A DNA stretch of 62,026 nucleotides from Devosia sp. (lineage in GTDB: Bacteria; Pseudomonadota; Alphaproteobacteria; Rhizobiales; Devosiaceae). A program made the position numbers and the translations under genes. Positions 53,109 to 61,094 of the stretch are shown here, in pieces. The stretch spans positions 1-62,026 of the forward strand of contig NZ_JAUYGL010000196.1 of the NCBI RefSeq assembly GCF_030689745.1, in the 5' to 3' direction. How positions within the stretch are numbered: the stretch's first letter is position 1; the number at the start of each line of letters is the position of its first letter. The notes under the pieces were generated by a model. That model saw only the letters and a program-made list of their open reading frames with translations, was not told the DNA's origin and did not search any database.

Positions 53109-54971
53109 TCATTGGATATGCTTGAACAGGATGTGGCGGGCTGCCGCTTCGTTTTCTACCCCCAAAGCTGCAATCAGCTGTCCCATTGCCTCGTCGATCT
53201 GACCGTTCGCGCCATCGCTGCGGGCCGCTCGCATGATCTTGGGGTGCAGCGTGGCGTCTGCATTGTTGTCGTCATAGAACAGCTCTTCGTACATCTTTTC
53301 GCCGGGCCGCTTGCCGGTGACGACGAGTTCAATGTCGCCATCAGGGTTCGAATCGTCCCGCAGCGTCAGGCCCGCGAGCCTGATCATGTTCTCCGCCAGG
53401 TCCTTGATCAGGACTGGCTCGCCCATGTCGAGCAGGAAGACATCACCGCCCTGCGACAGCGAGCCGGCCTGCACGATCAGCTCGGCCGCCTCGTGAATGG
53501 ACATGAAGTAGCGCGTCATGGCCATGTCGGTAATGGTCACCGGGCCGCCATGGGCGATCTGCTGCCTGAACAGGGGCACGACCGAGCCGTTGGAGCCCAG
53601 CACGTTACCGAAGCGCACTGCACAGAAGCGCTGCCCGGTGCCGCGCATGAGCGCCTCCTGCGCCTTCTGCTGCACGATGAGTTCCGCCCAACGCTTTGTT
53701 GCACCCATGACGTTGGTGGGGCGCACCGCCTTGTCCGACGAGATCAGTACGAAGCTTTCGACCCCGTGGTCGAACGAGGCTTCCACGACGCTGCGCGTCC
53801 CCAAGACATTGTTCGCGATGCCTTCCAGCACGTTCGCCTCCACCAGTGGCACATGTTTGTGCGCTGCGGCATGGAACACGACCTGCACATTGTCCTTTGT
53901 CAGGGCGCGCCGAAGCAGGCTCTGGTTGGTGATCGAGCCGAGCACGGGCACGACAGCCAGGTCATGGAGACCGCTGAGTTCGCGCTCGATCTGGTAGAGT
54001 GCATATTCGTTGGCCTCAAACAGCACCAGCCGCTGGGGTGCCCACTTGGCGATCAGGCGGCAGAGCTCGGAGCCAATCGAACCACCGGCCCCGGTGACCA
54101 TTATGGTCTTGCCCTGGATCATCTTGCGCAGAAGGTCCTGGTCCGCCGGCACGGACGAGCGCCCGAGCAGCTCATCGATGTCGATCTCGCGGATCTGGCT
54201 GATCAGGTACTTGCCGCTGACCAGGTCGCTGATGGGCGGCAGGGTGCGGATCTTCACTCCATGCCGCCCAATCTCAGCCACTATCCGCTGCCGTTCGGCG
54301 GGAGCAAGGGTCGAGATCGAAAGAATGACCTCCTGCACACCATACTGCTCGGCCAGCATGGGCATGGCAGAAGGCGGGAAGACGCGGATCCCGGCAAGGT
54401 CCCGCCCCTGCAGGGATGGCTGGTCGTCGAGGAACCCGACGATGAACTGGCTGCCATGGCGGCGCAGGGCATTTGCGAGTTGTACCCCGGCTTCGCCGGC
54501 GCCATAGATCGCGATCGGCTGTTGCCGGCCCGAGCGCTTGGTTGACCACAGGAGACTCTTGGCCAGAAACCGGCTGCCACCCACTATCAGGATCGCAACC
54601 GCCCAATAGATGATGGGCACGGACCTGGGAACGACCATGCGACCAGCAAGTTCCGACAGGAACACCAGCACCACCCAGCAGGCCGTCGACAGCGAAATCG
54701 CCTGTACGATGGTCCACAGGGCCCGCTCCGGGAGGTAGCGGATCACGGCCCGATAGAGGCCAAACCGCACAAAGATCGGAATGGAAACAAGGGGCGCGGT
54801 CCCAATGGCGAGAAACTGCTCGACGGTATTCGGCGGCAGCCAGTTGCCATGCCGCAACGCAAAGCTGGCCCAGAGCGCAAAGGACAGGGCGCAAATGTCG
54901 AAGCCGACAAGTATGGCACGCTTCCACAACCGCGGGACTGCCCCGACCATCGTGACCAGATTGTGGGACAT
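53109..54971 (-). CDS. Membrane-bound UDP-GlcNAc 4,6-dehydratase (WbpM/CapD-like)
   Basis: A 620-residue protein. Four N-terminal membrane helices (about 18-130) are followed by a first Rossmann-like domain (QPIAIYGAGEAGVQLANAL) and a catalytic SDR domain (TIMVTGAGGSIGSELCRLI) with the WbpM-type active site SSDKAVRPTNVMGATKRWAE, where Met replaces Tyr. It converts UDP-GlcNAc to UDP-4-keto-6-deoxy-GlcNAc for D-QuiNAc or D-FucNAc. The reductase that would finish either sugar is not visible here. It overlaps the following transferase gene by one base (TGATG), the usual WbpM/WbpL pairing. Confidence 0.9.
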   Translation of the reverse strand: MSHNLVTMVGAVPRLWKRAILVGFDICALSFALWASFALRHGNWLPPNTVEQFLAIGTAPLVSIPIFVRFGLYRAVIRYLPERALWTIVQAISLSTACWVVLVFLSELAGRMVVPRSVPIIYWAVAILIVGGSRFLAKSLLWSTKRSGRQQPIAIYGAGEAGVQLANALRRHGSQFIVGFLDDQPSLQGRDLAGIRVFPPSAMPMLAEQYGVQEVILSISTLAPAERQRIVAEIGRHGVKIRTLPPISDLVSGKYLISQIREIDIDELLGRSSVPADQDLLRKMIQGKTIMVTGAGGSIGSELCRLIAKWAPQRLVLFEANEYALYQIERELSGLHDLAVVPVLGSITNQSLLRRALTKDNVQVVFHAAAHKHVPLVEANVLEGIANNVLGTRSVVEASFDHGVESFVLISSDKAVRPTNVMGATKRWAELIVQQKAQEALMRGTGQRFCAVRFGNVLGSNGSVVPLFRQQIAHGGPVTITDMAMTRYFMSIHEAAELIVQAGSLSQGGDVFLLDMGEPVLIKDLAENMIRLAGLTLRDDSNPDGDIELVVTGKRPGEKMYEELFYDDNNADATLHPKIMRAARSDGANGQIDEAMGQLIAALGVENEAAARHILFKHIQ

Positions 54972-56050
54972 CAGGTCCGTTTCCTACCGTTAGTAGCCGG
55001 GCGATCGGAAAGGCCGGCCTGGGCAGCAATGCAGAGCACTACCAGAGGACAATAAGCTACCAGGGCGATGAGCCAATCCATTGAGCTTTGGTTGCGGGCC
55101 AAAAACGCCAGTGGGAACAGCCAAAGCATATTAATTGCGGCGTATAGCAACGTTACCTTGAGGTGTCCATTCCATCTGCGTGACAGCCGCTGATAGGTAT
55201 GTTCGCGGTGTGCGGCAAACCACCTTTCGCCGGCGAGGATCCGGCGGAACAAGGTCACCGTTGCGTCGGAGACGAAGGCGGCCGGCAGAATGACCCAAAT
55301 CGCACCGCTGATGTAGCCATTGGCAAAGCTGATCAGCGCCATGCTCAACGTAAAGAAGGCCAGATAGTTGCTCCCTGCATCCCCCATGAAGACGCGCGCC
55401 GGAGGCCAGTTAAGCAAAAGGAAGCCCATACATGCGGCCGCGACGACGCAGAGGGGCAGGACGACGGTCCACGATGCATCGCCAAAATCGCCAAGGACGA
55501 CAAATGAAGCCGCTGCTCCAAGGATGAAGATCGCCTCGGAGGCGGCGATGCCGTCGATGCCATCCATGAAGTTGAAGAGATTGATCCACCAGACGCCAAG
55601 GAACAACACCGTCCCCCAGGTCAGCAACGCGACAATGCCGTCAATGGTGAACCCCGGTGCCGACAGGCCAAGCGTTACGTAAATCAGCATGCCGACCAGC
55701 AGGACATGCAGCACGATCCTGTAGCGAGCCGGCAGGTCCAGCCTGTCATCTAGGAAACCAACAAGCCCGCCAACGGCGCTGACAAGTATCGCCCATGTCA
55801 TCATGGCGTGGGCGCCTGCAAGCGACGGCAGGACGAGCAGGGTTCCCGCGACCGCGATTCCTAGGCCGCCACCGCTAACGGTGGGCTTATAGTGGGACGA
55901 GCGGTGGTTGGGCACCTGAATCAGACCCAGTTTCTGCCCGTTAATGCTGATCTTGCGGGCAATCTGGAAAGACACCACGAACGCCAGGGCAGACATTAGC
56001 GCAAGAATTGCGGTCATATTCACTAGGATCGTCCGGACAAGGGAAATCAT
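54971..56050 (-). CDS. Polyprenyl-phosphate sugar-1-phosphate transferase (WbpL/WecA-like)
   Basis: A 359-residue membrane enzyme with ten or eleven helices. Signature text: NHRSSHYKPTVSGGGLGI, GFLDDRLDLPARYR, FNFMDGIDGIAASE, FMGDAGSNYLAF and AHREHTYQRLSRR. It starts repeat-unit synthesis by loading a sugar-1-phosphate (GlcNAc, QuiNAc or FucNAc) onto undecaprenyl phosphate. The pairing with the WbpM-like gene favours a 6-deoxy sugar. It is the first gene of its operon; an IS256 element has inserted about 40 bases upstream of its start, which may separate it from its native promoter. Confidence 0.9.
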   Translation of the reverse strand: MISLVRTILVNMTAILALMSALAFVVSFQIARKISINGQKLGLIQVPNHRSSHYKPTVSGGGLGIAVAGTLLVLPSLAGAHAMMTWAILVSAVGGLVGFLDDRLDLPARYRIVLHVLLVGMLIYVTLGLSAPGFTIDGIVALLTWGTVLFLGVWWINLFNFMDGIDGIAASEAIFILGAAASFVVLGDFGDASWTVVLPLCVVAAACMGFLLLNWPPARVFMGDAGSNYLAFFTLSMALISFANGYISGAIWVILPAAFVSDATVTLFRRILAGERWFAAHREHTYQRLSRRWNGHLKVTLLYAAINMLWLFPLAFLARNQSSMDWLIALVAYCPLVVLCIAAQAGLSDRPATNGRKRT

Positions 56051-56089
56051 CCCTAGCGACTATAGCAGAGTGCCTCAAGCCTTGATTTC

Positions 56090-56120
56090 GGATCGTGTCC
56101 CATAGCGTGGTGTAGCTGAG
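56090..56120 (+). repeat. IS256-family terminal inverted repeat, left
   Basis: 31 bases; differs from the right repeat at about five positions, four of them in a block after GTGTCCC. Confidence 0.85.
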
Positions 56121-56158
56121 GCTGGGCCTCGAGGCTTTTCCGGCATGGGCCGGGCTGA

Positions 56159-57376
56159 TCAGCGGGCCACGGCTGGCAGGCTGACGAGAGGATCATCGCT
56201 CAATGGGGCGACGGATTCCAGTGTCATGTAGCGAGACCTCTGGACGGCCCACTCATCATTTTGCTCGAGCAGGATGGCGCCGACCAGGCGGATGATGGCG
56301 TCATCGTTGGGGAAGATGCCCACGACCTCGGTGCGGCGCTTGATCTTGCCATTGACCCGTTCGATCGGGTTGGTGCTGTGGAGCTGGACGCGATGCTCCC
56401 TGGGGAAGTTCATATAAGCCAGCACATCGGTCTCGGCCTCGTCCATGATCGCGGCGAGCTTGGGCACTTTGGGGCGGATTTGGTCGGCGACGGCCCGCCA
56501 TTGGGTGCTGGCTGCCTCTGGCGTTTCCTGTGCGAAGGCGGTGGCGATGAAGGCGCTGGCGACCCGCCGCCCGCTCTTGCGGGCATGAGCCAGCACATTG
56601 CGCATGAAGTGGACCCGGCAGCGCTGCCAGGTTGCGCACAGCACCTTGCTGACGGCGGCCTTGATGCCCTCATGGGCGTCCGAGACCACCAGCTTGACCC
56701 CGCGCAGGCCGCGCCGTGTGAGCTTGCGCAGGAACTCGGTCCAGATCGGCTCGGCTTCGAACGTGCCGATCTGCATGCCCAGAACCTCGCGCCGGCCGTC
56801 ACTGTTGACGCCCACGGCGATAATCGCCGCCACCGAGACGATCCGGCCGCCCCGGCGCACCTTGAGGTAAGTGGCATCGATCCACAGATATGGCCAGTCG
56901 CCTTCGAGGGGGCGATCGAGGAAGGCCTTCACCTTGCCATCGATGTCTTCGCACAGCCGGCTCACCTGACTTTTGGACATGCCGCTCATGCCCATGGCCT
57001 TGACCAGGTCTTCGACCGACCGGGTTGAAATACCCTGAACGTAGGCCTCCTGGATCACCGCCGTCAGCGCCTTCTCGGCCAGCCGGCGCGGTTCAAGGAA
57101 GCCGGGGAAGTAACTGTCCTTCCTGGGCTTGGGGATGCGCAGCTCGACCGTGCCGGCCCGGGTCTCCCAGTCCCGGTCGCGATAACCATTGCGCTGCGCC
57201 AGGCGCTCGGCACTCTTCTCGCCGTAGCCGTAGCCGTAGCCGTAGCCGGCGCCGGTGGCTGCGCCCACCTCCAGCTCCATCAGCCGCTCGGCGGCAAAAC
57301 TAATCATCTCGCGCAGAATATCGGCGTCGGGGGTCTTCTCCACCAGCGCGCGCAGGTTCATCATATCGTCGGTCAT
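56159..57376 (-). CDS. IS256-family transposase
   Basis: A 405-residue mutator-type (MULE/IS256) DDE transposase. First Asp: [15 protein letters not shown] near residue 168; second Asp: [15 protein letters not shown] near 230; C-terminal Glu: [16 protein letters not shown] near 340. All three catalytic residues are present and the frame is complete, so it is probably active. Near residue 45 the protein contains a GYGYGYGYG run encoded by four copies of GCCGTA (57221-57244), a spot prone to slippage. Confidence 0.95.
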   Translation of the reverse strand: MTDDMMNLRALVEKTPDADILREMISFAAERLMELEVGAATGAGYGYGYGYGEKSAERLAQRNGYRDRDWETRAGTVELRIPKPRKDSYFPGFLEPRRLAEKALTAVIQEAYVQGISTRSVEDLVKAMGMSGMSKSQVSRLCEDIDGKVKAFLDRPLEGDWPYLWIDATYLKVRRGGRIVSVAAIIAVGVNSDGRREVLGMQIGTFEAEPIWTEFLRKLTRRGLRGVKLVVSDAHEGIKAAVSKVLCATWQRCRVHFMRNVLAHARKSGRRVASAFIATAFAQETPEAASTQWRAVADQIRPKVPKLAAIMDEAETDVLAYMNFPREHRVQLHSTNPIERVNGKIKRRTEVVGIFPNDDAIIRLVGAILLEQNDEWAVQRSRYMTLESVAPLSDDPLVSLPAVAR

Positions 57377-57449
57377 CGGTCGTCCTTCCGGTATCAGGTT
57401 GGTGTAAGCAACCAGACCCTACCGGAAAGCGCCGATGACTACCGCGCTA

Positions 57450-57480
57450 CTCAGCTACACCACGTCCGGGGACACGACCC
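57450..57480 (-). repeat. IS256-family terminal inverted repeat, right
   Basis: 31 bases, the inverted partner of 56090-56120. It ends directly before TTGCTTGCTG. Confidence 0.85.
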
Positions 57481-58411
57481 TTGCTTGCTGCGGCTGCAAA
57501 TGTATCTCGACGGACTTCTGTCGACATGCATCCGCGGAGCTTGTGACCGCGTCGTGATTAGATGTCGTTCGAAATTGTCGGGCTTGGCTGCCGCCGGGAA
57601 GGCAGAGGTCACATTTTGGGACAGTTTTGGGACAAAACAGCGTGCCAAGAGAGGCAAAACTGTCTTCCATTATATAATAACATATGTTATAATTCAATTG
57701 TTTAGATGACATAACCAAGTGGTAAAATAGCGTCTTTTTGCGCTCCGAATGTAGAGGCCATTGCGCCTAGCCAAATGCCGGGCTTTGGGGAACGGAGTAA
57801 TCGGCCGATGCATGGATGGGCGTCGGATCGGTCCGCTTCATGCTTTCCTACATAGCGCGGGTTGCTAGTGGCTCATCTTCGGTTCACTCTGCGGCTGTCA
57901 TCAGCGTCAAACTCCCAGGCTAGCGAGCTGCATCGGTGCTAAAGATCACCTCACGGAGGCGCCATAGTGGCAGGGCTCACAGCCGACTTGACCGGAGGCA
58001 GGGCGATAAACACCATCAGCAGCAATTGTGCGCTTCGACGTCATCATCGAACGTGCACCCGCAGGTCCGATCCATCATTTTTGTGTATTTCGGAAATTTT
58101 CAAAATATCTGAGTTGCTCCGCGGTACGGTCAGGTGCAGAGGCGAGATCGAAAAACTGATCGATAGGGGGCTCGGGCTCGCGCAACAGGCACGGGGTCAA
58201 AATTTGAAGCGGCAATTAGGGTGGACAGGGGGCAGCCGGCGCAAGCGTCTTTGCTGTTCGTTGTCTGCAGCACAACAGCCAGAATGCAGTGTGTTTCGAG
58301 TAACAGTTATGCTCCGGAACAGGCCGATTTTGATGAAGTGCAATTGCCAGCAGTGGCGATTTAGCAGCTATCGCAAAAATAGCTGATTAACGGCAGCAGG
58401 ATGGCCCGACT
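57481..58411. other. 931-base stretch without a supportable gene
   Basis: Open frames here have no family match or credible start. The only structure noticed is a 14-base AT-rich palindrome at 57677-57690. The left end was probably once joined to the sequence left of the IS256 element. The promoter of the tyrosine recombinase should lie near its right end, where the text is more AT-rich. Confidence 0.5.
57677..57690. repeat. 14-base AT-rich perfect palindrome
   Basis: ATAACATATGTTAT within an AT-rich block (57670-57700), unusual in this GC-rich window. It may be a recombinase core-like site or a regulator binding site; the function is not known. Confidence 0.4.
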
Positions 58412-59326
58412 ATGCATGATCAATTGCCAGTAAGCGTAAGGGCATTGGTGGAAGCTAGCCTTGCGGACAATACCCACCGCTCGTACGGCGGCGTTATCAA
58501 GAACTTTAAAAGCTGGTGCGCTGAGAGGAGAAAAAGTCCACTACCTGCCGAGCCATTGACAATTGCTGAATATCTGTCGGACCTCGTGACCGCCGGAAGA
58601 CGCGGGAGCACGTTAAAGGTTCATGCAGCCGCTATTGCCTACGACCATCGCCGTGCAGATATGGAAAACCCCATTGATTCTTACTTAGTCCGGGCTGTCC
58701 TGCGAGGGGCTATGCGACTTCGAGGCGGCTATGTGGGTCAGAAGCGCCCGGTTGTTTCCGAAGAACTCGCTCTTATCCTTCAGCATATGCCGCCCACCTT
58801 GAGGGGTTTGAGGGACCGTGCAATGATCGCTTTGGGCTTTGCAGGAGCCTTTCGACGCTCAGAGCTGGCCGCCCTTCGTCTGGAAGATTTGACCTTCTCG
58901 GAACGTGGGTTGACGGTTTGTATTAGACGGTCAAAGACCGATTTTGAGCGAAAGGGTACGTCGATCGGCATTCCGAATGGCCGGTATCTTAAGCCTGTCG
59001 AGGCACTTCAGAAATGGATCGCTGCTGCTGGCATCACCAGAGGTCCGATATTCCGACCCGTATTTCACGATTATTCCGAGGCGCGCTCCATCACTCCATA
59101 CACCGTCTCTCGCGTTCTAAAAACTTACCTGGATAAAGCCAATCTCGACGCTACTCAGTACGGGGCTCATTCACTTCGAGCCGGGTTCATCACCGATGCT
59201 GCGGACTTTGGCGTAGACGTGGAACGCATTATGGATCATTCGCGTCATGCCACGAGAAATAGCGTCAAGATCTACGTGCGGCGGGCAAATCTGTTTCGGA
59301 ATCACCCTGGCGAGGGCTTCCTGTAA
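58412..59326 (+). CDS. Tyrosine recombinase/integrase
   Basis: A 304-residue phage-integrase family protein. A SAM-like N-terminal domain (about 5-100) precedes the catalytic domain: first Arg in GAFRRSELAAL (149), Lys in RRSKTDFER (175), HSLRAG (His253, Arg256), His near SRHAT (279) and the nucleophile Tyr288 in VKIYVRRA. All active-site residues are present, so it could be functional. It is not next to a tRNA, and the neighbouring genes are IS fragments, so it may belong to another small element or an integron-like unit that has lost its partners. Confidence 0.9.
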   Translation: MHDQLPVSVRALVEASLADNTHRSYGGVIKNFKSWCAERRKSPLPAEPLTIAEYLSDLVTAGRRGSTLKVHAAAIAYDHRRADMENPIDSYLVRAVLRGAMRLRGGYVGQKRPVVSEELALILQHMPPTLRGLRDRAMIALGFAGAFRRSELAALRLEDLTFSERGLTVCIRRSKTDFERKGTSIGIPNGRYLKPVEALQKWIAAAGITRGPIFRPVFHDYSEARSITPYTVSRVLKTYLDKANLDATQYGAHSLRAGFITDAADFGVDVERIMDHSRHATRNSVKIYVRRANLFRNHPGEGFL

Positions 59327-59398
59327 TCAAGGTCGCAATCGGCTGATGGCGCCTTTTTCTGGAGGAGGGGCATCGATTCCCGGCTTCCTGACGGCGTG

Positions 59399-59794
59399 CT
59401 AAACTGTCACCCGCGTGCCTAAGGGGCCTGCCAAGCACGCCACCGTTACGGACGAACCCGAGTACGTTGTTCGGCCTATTTGGGCTTCGCCACTGAGCGC
59501 GGACCAGATGACACAGTAACGGCCCAATCGATCGAGGTGCATCTGCCTATCCGTGCGCCGCTGCTTACGCGATTTACCCGCTTCCAGGCGCAGCCAGTCC
59601 AACAGCTCATGTGCAAATATATCCAGCTTGCTGGGCCGTGCCGACACCTTGAACTTGGGCTCCACCGTGTCGGACCGCAGATACTTGCGGATGGTATTGC
59701 GCGCCAGTCCCGTGCGTCGCTCGATCTCCCGGATCGGTATCCCCTCACGGAAATGCCAGCGCCGGATTACGCTCAATTTCGCCATGTCGATCAC
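59399..59794 (-). pseudogene. istA: IS21-family istA, N-terminal fragment
   Basis: 131 residues that match the start of IstA: MIDMAKLSVIRRWHFREGIP, IREIERRTGLARNTIRKYL (helix-turn-helix), AGKSRKQRRTDRQMH. IstA is normally about 500 residues; the DDE catalytic domain is absent and the frame runs into unrelated text after QMHLDRLG. It points away from the second istA fragment at 60048, so the two are not halves of one simply cut gene. Confidence 0.8.
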
Positions 59795-60047
59795 TCCAAT
59801 GTCCCCCGACCAGCAGCCAGGGAACGATCAAAACATGGGCCAATTCTCAGTGAAAATTTCTGCCCCTAGCGGGTCAGATCTCGGTGACATTCAACATAGG
59901 ATGGTTCAGACCGACCAAAGCATGGCGTCCTCGTTGAGGAGAATGGAAGAGCAGTGCATCACCCAGTGGAGCCAGATTGTGCATGGCGGCTTTCCGGGCA
60001 GCGTCGCCGATGTGCATGCCGGCGAGGTCAGGAGCCTGATGGCATTG

Positions 60048-60584
60048 GGGCGGCCCTTCGATGGCTTTGTTGAACAGACCAAGCGCGTCTCCCCGACGTG
60101 CCTGGTTCACTTCGATCGTAATCGCTACAGCGTGCCGGCCTCGTTCGCCAACCGGCCGGTCAGCCTGCGGATTTACCCAGAGCGGATTGCCGTCGTGGCC
60201 GAGGGATAGGTCCTGTGCGAGCACGCGCGCGTCATCGAGCGATCACATCACCAGCCTGGCCGCACGGTCTATGACTGGCGGCACTATCTGGCGGTGATCC
60301 CGCGCAAGCCAGGAGCCCTGCGCAATGGCGCGCCGTTCGTTGATCTGCCCGAGGCGTTCCGGCGCCTGCAGGGCCACCTGCTCAAGCATCCGGGCGGCGA
60401 CCGGGAAATGGTCGAGATCCTGGCGTTGGTGCTGCATCACGACGAGCAGGCGGTGCTCAAAGCCGTCGAGGTCGCGCTCGAGGCCGGCGTTCCCACCAAG
60501 ACCCTTGTGCTCATCCGAGCAGGTCCAGCAGCTGATGGCGATCACGGCATCACCTCCTCCATGAGCCGGTCTGGCTGTGAATAG
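60048..60584 (+). pseudogene. istA: IS21-family istA, C-terminal fragment with nonsense codon
   Basis: The frame reads GRPFDGFVEQTKRVSPTCLV and FDRNRYSVPASFANRPVSLR, then TAG at 60207-60209, then resumes in the same frame as VLCEHARVIERSHHQPGRTV and YDWRHYLAVIPRKPGALRNG, which is the C-terminal part of IstA. Both the missing N-terminus and the stop show that it is dead. No istB is seen after it. Confidence 0.75.
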
Positions 60585-60610
60585 GCGCGTGGTTTGGGCG
60601 CCGATCGGCA

Positions 60611-60931
60611 CGGTAAGGCATTGAAACTTCAGTCACTGGCGGGGTCACGTTATGGCGCCGAATTACACTCGATCTCGTCGAACAGGCGCACCTTACGTTT
60701 GAGGGCGCGGCCGGCGGTGAAATCGCCTTCGGGGCGCTCAAGGGATTCCTCGACGTTCGCTGCGGCGCCCGCGACGGCGCAGCCTGCGCCGAGTTCTCAT
60801 GGCAGGGCTACGACGACAACGATCCAGCCTGCGGTCGCGGATGGGTCATCATCGGCACCGCGGGGCGCCTGGTTGGCCACTTCTTCATCCACAACGCAGA
60901 CAACTCAGGCTTCGTCTGCGAACCGACGTGA
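60611..60931 (+). pseudogene. 5'-truncated remnant of an unknown protein
   Basis: One frame ending at TGA 60929-60931 reads LDLVEQAHLTFEGAAGGEIA and goes on with KGFLDVRCGARDGAACAEFS, then WQGYDDNDPACGRGWVIIG and FIHNADNSGFVCEPT. The codon pattern and composition look like a real protein of the host type, but no start codon with a ribosome binding site exists in frame. I do not recognise the family. The gene was probably cut by the IS21 remnants upstream. Confidence 0.4.
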
Positions 60932-61094
60932 CTTCTTCAACAGCCTGCTAGGGCGCTTTTATAAGCCCTACGCTCATCAAATAGGCATAAGCAAGAGTGC
61001 GTCTCATTTTTGAGATTAATTTCTTGACTCATGTGAACTGCGGCCTCTTACTGGTGAAAGACATACCATTTCTGATCATCCTTTGGAGAGCACA

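Larger units (their letters stand above)
56090..57480 (-). mobile_element. IS256-family insertion sequence
   Basis: A 1391-base element with one transposase gene and 31-base terminal inverted repeats at 56090-56120 and 57450-57480 (outer end GGATCGTGTCCC against GGGTCGTGTCCC, inner end CGTGGTGTAGCTGAG identical). No exact target-site duplication is visible; CTTGATTTC on the left and CTTGCTTGC on the right share 7 of 9 bases but the second overlaps the repeat. The IS looks intact and lies immediately upstream of the WbpL-like gene. Confidence 0.88.

Noticed and set aside
56081..57488. Target-site duplication around the IS256 element
   Set aside because: CTTGATTTC and CTTGCTTGC share only 7 of 9 bases, and the right copy would overlap the terminal repeat; not good enough to call.
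57967..58386. 139-residue plus-strand frame upstream of the tyrosine recombinase
   Set aside because: Composition rich in Cys, Arg and Ser without pattern; no ribosome binding site; probably chance.
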